A stretch of DNA of 6,910 nt from the NCBI GenBank assembly GCA_023230025.1, contig JALNYD010000142.1:1-6910 (forward strand). The letters are read 5' to 3'. The translations under genes were made by a program, and so were the position numbers. This DNA is from Candidatus Cloacimonadota bacterium (GTDB lineage: Bacteria; Cloacimonadota; Cloacimonadia; Cloacimonadales; Cloacimonadaceae). Below the pieces are notes generated by a model. It was not told the DNA's origin. It was given only the letters and a program-made list of their open reading frames with translations, and ran no database searches. Of this stretch, positions 1 to 4,296 are shown piece after piece; positions within the stretch are counted from its first letter, which is position 1, and every line of letters starts with the position of its first letter.

Positions 1-1
1 A

Positions 2-127
2 AGCTTGGGTGCTGGGAACAACGTGTTTTCTCAGACCCTGATTCTGGGCGTGTTCCCGGAACTATATGCAATCGTAGCTTTCGCCACTTGCTTCCTGATT
101 TCAGGTGTGATTCCCGGTTTGGCATAA
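2..127 (+). CDS. atpK: V/A-type ATP synthase subunit K (proteolipid), 3' end only
   Basis: This is the last 41 codons plus a TAA stop of a gene that begins before the window. The visible peptide is a transmembrane hairpin tail: a glycine-rich start (LGAGNN), then VFSQTLILGVFPELYAIVAF and a hydrophobic end (FLISGVIPGLA). The VFPELYAI segment matches the second carboxylate-bearing helix of V-type proteolipids, such as the VETYAI region of Enterococcus NtpK. The Glu in PEL would be the ion-binding carboxylate of the membrane rotor ring that couples H+ or Na+ flow to ATP synthesis or hydrolysis. The rest of the operon would lie upstream, so this is probably its last gene, since a strong terminator follows 20 bp later. 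The family call rests on a short fragment; another small membrane protein is possible but less likely. Confidence 0.7.
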   Translation, partial: SLGAGNNVFSQTLILGVFPELYAIVAFATCFLISGVIPGLA

Positions 128-147
128 TCACGATCCTAAACGATAAT

Positions 148-178
148 GGGCACGTCATTCACGCGTGCCCCTTTTTTT
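148..178 (+). terminator. Rho-independent terminator after the ATPase subunit gene
   Basis: A perfect 7 bp stem, GGGCACG (148-154) with CGTGCCC (164-170), encloses a 9-base loop. One C and a run of seven T (172-178) follow. It lies 20 bp after the TAA of the upstream gene and separates that operon from the lipoprotein gene at 335. Confidence 0.88.
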
Positions 179-271
179 ATCCCGATTGATGCCATGGGAG
201 TTACTTCACCACTTCCATATCTCTATTGCCTCATTTAGTGAATATTCCCATACCAGGAATGCAATAATTCG

Positions 272-306
272 TTGACAGATATACCAAATCAGAAAGTGTG
301 TAAACT
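272..306 (+). promoter_or_regulatory. Candidate promoter or regulatory element, TTGACA...TGTAAACT
   Basis: TTGACA (272-277) and TGTAAACT (299-306) lie 29-63 bp before the ATG of the lipoprotein gene. The TTGACA hexamer is a perfect sigma70 -35 box, but the distance to TAAACT (24 bases after TTGAC) is too long for a standard 17 bp spacer. No better -10 hexamer is visible at 16-18 bp. The same pair of words occurs before the gene at 4297 and in the 1625-1822 spacer, which is why it is listed. It could be a lineage-specific promoter or an activator site next to a TAAACT -10 box. Confidence 0.35.
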
Positions 307-334
307 AAAATCTATAGTGATGGAGTGATTCACG

Positions 335-1624
335 ATGATGCAGCGTAGCCTCAGTATTGTTTTTGTTGTTCTTGCTTTGTTTTTGGTCTCTTCCTGTGGA
401 GATAAATCCACGTCTGTAAACCCCGATCTTCCCAGGATTGTGGCAAAGGGAGTCATTCAAATCGACATCTGTTTGCCAACCGTAGAGTTTACTCTGGAAT
501 CAGCCGGAGCTTCAGCCGTCAGCATGGTAGCAATCTGTTGGGGTGAAAACCCCCGCCCTGACCTCTCTGGAGATCATTATAACTTTGGTCCTGCTTCAGA
601 CGAGCTACCAGACAATTTTGGCAAAACCCTTTGGAGCCTCACTCCCGGCACCAAGTATTATGCACGAGCTTATGCTAAAAATGCCCATGGAGAAGTCTGG
701 AGCGATCAGATTAGCTTTACAACCCTGCCTTTAGTGTGGAACAAAGTGGATAGCGGGGTATCCAATGATCTGTCCAGGATACATTTTGTTGATGCCAATA
801 CAGGCTGGATCTGTGGAGAAAGCGGAATGCTATTGAAAACAATTAATGGTGGCAATAGCTGGACAGTGGTTCCTTCGGGTGCCACTCAACGACTTACCGA
901 TATGCATTGGATGAATCCTGATACTGGCTGGATTTGCGGAGGAAACAGAACCTTAAGAAAGACAATCAATGGTGGCAATAGCTGGCTTGGCGTCTCAGTC
1001 CCCGGATCCGAAGATCAATGGTTTACCAACATCTATTTTGAAACTCCCCAGATCGGATATCTTCTATGTGATTCTGGATGGGTGTTCAAAACCACTGACG
1101 GCGGTGCCAACTGGCAGCCTTTCCGCACACTCAACAGCTACAACAGCTACCATGATATCTGGTCTTCTGGAAATACAGTAATGATTGTAGGCGAGGGTGC
1201 CAGAATCACCAGGGATGGAGGGGAAACATGGTATTATGCACTAAACTCCGATCATGAATATTTTCAGATCTATCTGGATTCCCAGAACCTGTTGTGGGTT
1301 GCTGGAGGCAACGACGGAAGCGGAGGAATCGTGTATAAATCCGAGGATTTGACCGGTACCTGGAGCACAGCCTATTATGCCTCCGTGTGGAACAGATTCA
1401 CTTCAATCACCAAAGCTCCTGAACCACACACAAACAGGATGTGGCTTGCAGGGGCTAACTCTGTTATCCGGGCCTCAAACAATGGCGGTGAAGACTGGCA
1501 TTATAACAATGATATCTCTTCCTGTAACTTTAATCATGTCTATGCCTATGATGTAGATAATGTCTGGATAGTAGGTGATTATGGCTATATCTATAAACGG
1601 ATCCCTGATTCGTCCAAACAATAG
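335..1624 (+). CDS. Lipoprotein with FN3-like domain and Asp-box (YCF48/BNR-like) beta-propeller
   Basis: This complete gene encodes a 429-residue protein, probably lipid-anchored in the envelope. Residues 1-20 form a type II signal peptide with lipobox LVSSC, so Cys21 would be the lipidated first mature residue. Residues about 38-130 resemble FN3-like modules common in Bacteroidetes surface proteins (GKTLWSLTPGTKYYARAYAKN, ending ISFTT, spans 96-130). From about 135 to the end come Asp-box hairpins: KTINGGNSW (168-176 and 209-217), KTTDGGANW (252-260), TRDGGETW (292-299) and SNNGGEDW (381-388). KSEDLTGTW (335-343) is a degenerate sixth. The repeated GWICG-type strands before the boxes fit YCF48-like propeller blades. 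Such propellers usually bind proteins or glycans and no catalytic site is apparent. The first of two tandem ATGs is preferred because GGAG (322-325) lies 9 nt before it. The gene stands alone between a terminator and a convergent operon. The precise function is unknown. Confidence 0.9.
   Translation: MMQRSLSIVFVVLALFLVSSCGDKSTSVNPDLPRIVAKGVIQIDICLPTVEFTLESAGASAVSMVAICWGENPRPDLSGDHYNFGPASDELPDNFGKTLWSLTPGTKYYARAYAKNAHGEVWSDQISFTTLPLVWNKVDSGVSNDLSRIHFVDANTGWICGESGMLLKTINGGNSWTVVPSGATQRLTDMHWMNPDTGWICGGNRTLRKTINGGNSWLGVSVPGSEDQWFTNIYFETPQIGYLLCDSGWVFKTTDGGANWQPFRTLNSYNSYHDIWSSGNTVMIVGEGARITRDGGETWYYALNSDHEYFQIYLDSQNLLWVAGGNDGSGGIVYKSEDLTGTWSTAYYASVWNRFTSITKAPEPHTNRMWLAGANSVIRASNNGGEDWHYNNDISSCNFNHVYAYDVDNVWIVGDYGYIYKRIPDSSKQ
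836..985 (+). repeat. Intragenic near-identical Asp-box repeats
   Basis: Two 27-bp segments, 836-862 and 959-985, each encode KTINGGNSW. They differ at only two synonymous third positions (AAA/AAG, ATT/ATC). Their starts are 123 bp apart, equal to 41 codons, which is one propeller-blade repeat. The flanking TGWICG codons are also similar. This points to a fairly recent duplication or gene conversion of one blade, or to selection on the motif. The other Asp boxes in the gene are more diverged. Confidence 0.75.
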
Positions 1625-1649
1625 CAGGGGATAGTCCTCGTTCATTTGT

Positions 1650-1689
1650 GGGGCTACAGCATCCTTAATTGTCCCGATGTTGCAGCCCC
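1650..1689. repeat. Hairpin 1 of the convergent intergenic region
   Basis: A 14-base arm (1650-1663, beginning GGGGCT and ending CATC) pairs with 1676-1689 (GATG...AGCCCC). There is one G-T wobble and one A-C mismatch, with a 12-base loop (1664-1675). It starts 26 bp after the stop codon of the lipoprotein gene. No U tract follows on either strand, so it is not a classic intrinsic terminator, although it could stabilise the 3' ends of converging transcripts. Confidence 0.7.
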
Positions 1690-1765
1690 TTAATTGTCCT
1701 CACGATGCGGTCACCATGCCGTTACTTTTGTGACCACAAGGTAACCGTATCGTGAGGACAACTAA
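1690..1765. repeat. Long inverted repeat with nested alternative stems
   Basis: Two 22-base arms, 1694-1715 and 1740-1761, pair at 20 positions by Watson-Crick, with one G-T wobble and one C-A mismatch. The outer 13 pairs (TTGTCCTCACGAT with ATCGTGAGGACAA) are perfect. The 24-base interior is itself structured: TTGTG (1728-1732) pairs with CACAA (1735-1739), GTTAC (1721-1725) with GTAAC (1741-1745), and GGTCAC (1709-1714) with GTGACC (1730-1735). The last two stems are interleaved and cannot coexist in a simple nested fold. The word TTA(A/G)TTGTCC lies at 1690-1699 and inverted at 1756-1765, so it caps both ends; a further direct copy is at 1665-1674. It could be a MITE- or REP-like element, a structured RNA or a bidirectional terminator. 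No flanking target-site duplication was seen. Confidence 0.75.
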
Positions 1766-1768
1766 CAG

Positions 1769-1789
1769 GGCTTGACCCAAATGCAAGCC
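1769..1789. repeat. Hairpin 3 of the convergent intergenic region
   Basis: A perfect 6 bp inverted repeat, GGCTTG (1769-1774) with CAAGCC (1784-1789), encloses a 9-base loop. It lies 33 bp past the stop codon of the minus-strand operon. It may contribute to transcript termination for that operon, but no strong U tract follows on the minus strand. It overlaps the TTGACC word of the motif at 1772. Confidence 0.45.
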
Positions 1790-1809
1790 ACATTGACCGT
1801 TTGTAAACT
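1772..1809 (+). promoter_or_regulatory. Third copy of the TTGAC...TGTAAACT element
   Basis: TTGACC (1772-1777) and TGTAAACT (1802-1809) repeat the pair seen before the genes at 335 and 4297, here with 27 bases between TTGAC and TAAACT. It faces the 3' end of the minus-strand operon, so any transcript from it would be antisense to the DUF374 gene. It may instead be a decayed or coincidental copy. Confidence 0.2.
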
Positions 1810-1822
1810 GCTTCTGGATACC

Positions 1823-2425
1823 CTAAAATAGCTTTTCGTAATCTTTTAAAAACTTGCGAAGCTGCTCCTCCGCGATCGGAACATCATCCCTGGAAGATAG
1901 AATAATCGGTTCAGAATAGCGCATTCGCACTTTGGCAAAAGGTTTGGGAAAGCGGAAGCGATCCCAGGAATTGAAGATCCATTCCCGGGAAGCATCACAG
2001 GCAACTCCCACCACGGGGATCTTGGCCAGGATTGCGATCTGCCAGAGCCCCGGATGGATCGTGCCCACAGGGCCTTTGGGGCCATCAGGGGTAATCGCCA
2101 AGGGGTTGGTTCTGGCCCAGCGCAGCATACCTTTGAGGGCTTCTGAGCCTTGGCGGGTACTGGATCCCCGCACCGGAATAAAGCCCAATTCCGCCACCGG
2201 CCCAGCTATCAGTTCCCCATCTTTGGAGGAAGATATCATAACTACGACCGGATCCCCGGCTCGTTGCAAAGTACAATAGATTAGATTGCGATGCCAAAAG
2301 GCATAGATCACAGGCTCTTGATCTCGGGTTGGTTGATTTTGGACATCAAAGCGGATTGAGGCTCTAAATGCCCGCAAAAGTAGTGCAGCAAGTTTTCGCT
2401 CCAGATAATTCAATAGCTTAGCCAT
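1823..2425 (-). CDS. DUF374-family lysophospholipid acyltransferase-like protein
   Basis: This is the last gene of the minus-strand operon, about 200 residues, normal for the DUF374 branch of the LPLAT superfamily. Numbering from the alternative TTG start, recognisable blocks are FWH (50-52), SSSKDGELIA (72-81), GFIPVRGSSTRQGSEAL (88-104), ITPDGPKGP (118-126) and SWDRF (160-164). These follow the family pattern WH...DGE...RGSS..G...ITPDGPKGP. Relatives move acyl chains onto glycerolipid or lipid A-like acceptors at the inner membrane; the substrate of this family is not settled. His52 is present, but the Asp of the classic HX4D motif is absent (Tyr57). The ATG at 2425 is chosen because it overlaps the lpxB stop by 8 nt (ATGGCTAA), suggesting translational coupling. 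A TTG at 2446 would add seven residues but has no Shine-Dalgarno sequence. Adjacency to lpxB supports an envelope lipid role. Confidence 0.85.
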   Translation of the reverse strand: MAKLLNYLERKLAALLLRAFRASIRFDVQNQPTRDQEPVIYAFWHRNLIYCTLQRAGDPVVVMISSSKDGELIAGPVAELGFIPVRGSSTRQGSEALKGMLRWARTNPLAITPDGPKGPVGTIHPGLWQIAILAKIPVVGVACDASREWIFNSWDRFRFPKPFAKVRMRYSEPIILSSRDDVPIAEEQLRKFLKDYEKLF

Positions 2426-3551
2426 AAGTCGCCAGAAGGTGTTCAATTATTTTGGGTACTTCAGAACTGGGCTTGCGGTCACTCAGCATGCCCCGCAGCT
2501 TGTTTAATTCCAATAACACAATCTCTCGCCGGGCTCCTGATGGAAGCAGCTCCTGCAGCTTTTGATTGATCATGTCTGGATTCATCTGCCCCTGAACGAG
2601 CTCAGGCAGGATATCCTTGTTCAAAACGATGTTGGGCAATCCTATGCGGTCAATATTGATCAGATACCTACCAATCAAGTACGAGATTGGATTGGCTTTG
2701 TAACAGATTACGGAGGGAGTGCCAATGTACGCAGCTTCCAGAGTAACTGTACCCGAAGTACAGACGAGGGCATCGGAATATTTCATCATCTCATAATTGT
2801 AGCCATCAACAATGTGCAGATTGCTTTGCCTGGCATCCTGGACGAGATTCATGAACAAGCTGTGATCAACATTTCTGGATTTAGAGATCAGAATCTCGTG
2901 ATCCGGCCAATGGTTGGCAGCCTGTATGAATATTGGTAGCATCTTTTTGATCTCACCATCCCGGCTGCCTGGGAAAAAACCAATCCACCTCTTTTGATGA
3001 TCAATACCAAAGAAATTGGCGAAAGACTCCCGTTCCATCTCAAACTTCACTTCCTCGGCAATGGGATGCCCCACATAGCTACAGGTAACATTATGAATAT
3101 CCAGCATTTCCTTTTCAAATGGCAAAATGCAGGCTGTGTGGCGGACACTGGCTTTAAGTTTATAAACCCGTTCATGCTTCCAGGCCCAAAACTGGGGACA
3201 AATATAGTATAAAACCGGAATGCGAAACTCATCAGCCAGATGCGCAATCCGCAGATTCAAGCCCGGATAATCTACCAGAATCACCAGATTCGGGCGTTCC
3301 TCTTTGAAAAGCTTACGGATTCGGGCTTGCACTTTCATAAAAAAACCAAGATGCTTCAGGACTTCCACAAAGCCCATCACGGCAAATCGCTGAAAGGGAA
3401 ACAGAGCCTGAAGTCCCATTGCCTGCATTCGCGGCCCCCCGATGCCAATATGGCGAAATCTGCGCTGATCAAGGGCTTTCATCACTAGTTCTGCATGAAG
3501 ATCCCCGCTGCTCTCCCCCGCCAACCAGAAAATTGTATATTGCTGGTTCAT
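2418..3551 (-). CDS. lpxB: Lipid-A-disaccharide synthase
   Basis: LpxB (glycosyltransferase family 19) joins UDP-2,3-diacylglucosamine to lipid X, giving the beta-1,6 lipid A disaccharide 1-phosphate and UDP. It acts on the cytoplasmic face of the inner membrane. The 377-residue product is full length. Diagnostic blocks in order are AGESSGD (11-17), GIGGPRM (36-42), VDYPGLNLRIA (93-103), PQFWAWK (119-125), VGHP (160-163), FPGSRDGEIKK (193-203), TSGTVTLEAA (265-274), KANPISY (285-291), GLPNIVL (304-310) and PELVQ (316-320). Asp94 occupies the place of the conserved Asp in the family's DxP segment. The start overlaps the stop of the upstream membrane protein gene by one base (TAATG), so translation is probably coupled, and the DUF374 gene follows with an overlap. 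The genes for earlier and later lipid A steps are not in the window. Its presence shows that the host is a diderm making lipid A-type LPS. Confidence 0.96.
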   Translation of the reverse strand: MNQQYTIFWLAGESSGDLHAELVMKALDQRRFRHIGIGGPRMQAMGLQALFPFQRFAVMGFVEVLKHLGFFMKVQARIRKLFKEERPNLVILVDYPGLNLRIAHLADEFRIPVLYYICPQFWAWKHERVYKLKASVRHTACILPFEKEMLDIHNVTCSYVGHPIAEEVKFEMERESFANFFGIDHQKRWIGFFPGSRDGEIKKMLPIFIQAANHWPDHEILISKSRNVDHSLFMNLVQDARQSNLHIVDGYNYEMMKYSDALVCTSGTVTLEAAYIGTPSVICYKANPISYLIGRYLINIDRIGLPNIVLNKDILPELVQGQMNPDMINQKLQELLPSGARREIVLLELNKLRGMLSDRKPSSEVPKIIEHLLATYG

Positions 3552-4126
3552 TAGCGAACCGCCAAAACTCCCAGCAGCGTGAGCGGAGTGACAATTGCTG
3601 AAGCAATAATCACACCCAACAGGATGTACAGCATGGATTTCCAGAAGCTGATTCCAAAGATGCGAGCTGCCAGACTTCCTGTCCAGGCCCCGGTGCCGGG
3701 TAAGGGTATGCCCACAAAAGAAACAAGTCCGATGGCTTCATATCGCTCAATAGCCTTGCCTTTTCTGCGGGTACGTGTAAATAGCCACTGCGTAAAGCGA
3801 TGCCCCAGAGGAACTTTGCTAATTAGTTCAAAAAACCATTCCAGAAACAGCAACAAGACCGGAATGGGGATCATGTTACCCATTATTGCAATCAATACTG
3901 CCTGCGGCCAGGGGATTTTAAATAACAGAATGGCTACGGGGATGGCTCCTCGCAGCTCAATTATCGGCAACATCGAAATGATAAAAACTATCACCACGGG
4001 ATTGATTCCCTGCGCATCAAGCCAGGAGATGGTAGAATCAGCAATCCCGGAAGCATAAAGCCCAAGACAGCTTGTAAGCATAATCAGGGTAACCAACATG
4101 TTTTTGTATCTAAGTACTTTCAACAT
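3551..4126 (-). CDS. Putative small multidrug export family membrane protein (PF06695-like)
   Basis: This is the first gene of the minus-strand operon, an integral membrane protein of 191 residues with the start used here. In numbering from the longer start at 4141, hydrophobic segments lie at about 15-31, 47-73, 80-105, 136-160 and 168-193. Family hallmarks are LPIIELRGAIPVAI (58-71), GN (88-89) and FVGIPLPGTGAWTGSLAA (142-159). The two Pro/Gly-rich stretches look like re-entrant loops. The charged segment RTRRKGKAIERYE (123-135) is likely cytosolic. The family name implies small-molecule export, but the activity is poorly established. One-base overlap with lpxB suggests an envelope or lipid-related job. 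The ATG at 4126 is preferred because GGAG lies 4 nt upstream of it; the ATG at 4141 adds five residues but lacks such a site. Confidence 0.85.
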   Translation of the reverse strand: MLKVLRYKNMLVTLIMLTSCLGLYASGIADSTISWLDAQGINPVVIVFIISMLPIIELRGAIPVAILLFKIPWPQAVLIAIMGNMIPIPVLLLFLEWFFELISKVPLGHRFTQWLFTRTRRKGKAIERYEAIGLVSFVGIPLPGTGAWTGSLAARIFGISFWKSMLYILLGVIIASAIVTPLTLLGVLAVR

Positions 4127-4130
4127 CAAA

Positions 4131-4134
4131 CTCC
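4131..4134 (-). promoter_or_regulatory. Shine-Dalgarno supporting the start at 4126
   Basis: On the minus strand GGAG (4134 to 4131) precedes the ATG at 4126-4124 by 4 nt, whereas the ATG at 4141-4139 is preceded by CTTAAG with no purine-rich site. The spacing is slightly short but acceptable. Confidence 0.5.
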
Positions 4135-4154
4135 AGTGCATCTTAAGCGATCAT

Positions 4155-4182
4155 CAAATATTAAGCTTGGGCTTTCTGTCAA
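4155..4182 (-). promoter_or_regulatory. Candidate promoter of the minus-strand lpxB operon
   Basis: A perfect TTGACA reads on the minus strand at 4182-4177. An AT-rich stretch (TTAATATTTGATGA, 4164-4151) follows. With a 16 bp spacer the -10 would be TATTTG (4160-4155), a weak match. AATATTTG is also one base off the Bacteroidetes -7 box TAnnTTTG. It sits about 30-50 bp before the chosen start at 4126. The -35 is convincing, the -10 is not. Confidence 0.35.
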
Positions 4183-4219
4183 TCTCAATCTGGAGCAAGC
4201 CATTGTTCTGAAATAAAGC

Positions 4220-4255
4220 TTGACGAAATGAGCTAATTTGGACTGTATGTAAACT
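4220..4255 (+). promoter_or_regulatory. Candidate promoter or regulatory element, TTGACG...TGTAAACT
   Basis: TTGACG (4220-4225) and TGTAAACT (4248-4255) lie upstream of the ATG at 4297, with 25 bases between TTGAC and TAAACT. The order and near-equal spacing match the element before the gene at 335. TAAACT matches TATAAT at four of six positions and lies 41 bp before the start codon, a plausible -10 position. An 8 bp palindrome, ATTGCAAT (4273-4280), lies between it and the ribosome binding site. Confidence 0.35.
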
Positions 4256-4296
4256 GGATTTTATCTTATTTGATTGCAATACATACAGGAGTACAA

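Noticed and set aside
1..6. AAGCTT (HindIII site) at the window edge as a cloning junction
   Set aside because: The ATPase subunit frame runs through it without disruption and the site occurs again elsewhere in the window, so it is uninformative.
244..260. Short palindrome ATTCC-N7-GGAAT upstream of the lipoprotein gene
   Set aside because: Five-base arms are expected by chance in AT-rich spacers, and no second copy was found at the other promoters.
543..1181. Two alternative-frame + strand ORFs (543-734 and 969-1181) inside the lipoprotein gene
   Set aside because: They overlap the lipoprotein frame completely and have no ribosome site or recognisable content.
1650..1689. Hairpin 1 as a Rho-independent terminator
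   Set aside because: The stem is strong, but the following bases on both strands are not a T run, unlike the clear terminator at 148-178.
1932..2279. Plus-strand 115-codon frame and the overlapping minus frames at 1846-2085 and 2085-2297
   Set aside because: They are shadows of the DUF374 gene, which carries all the family motifs in its own frame.
2562..3488. Plus-strand frames across the lpxB region
   Set aside because: The lpxB frame on the other strand is full length with every diagnostic block.
3579..4058. Plus-strand 159-codon frame
   Set aside because: It is antisense to the PF06695-like membrane protein gene, whose family motifs are clear. The translation is low-complexity shadow sequence.
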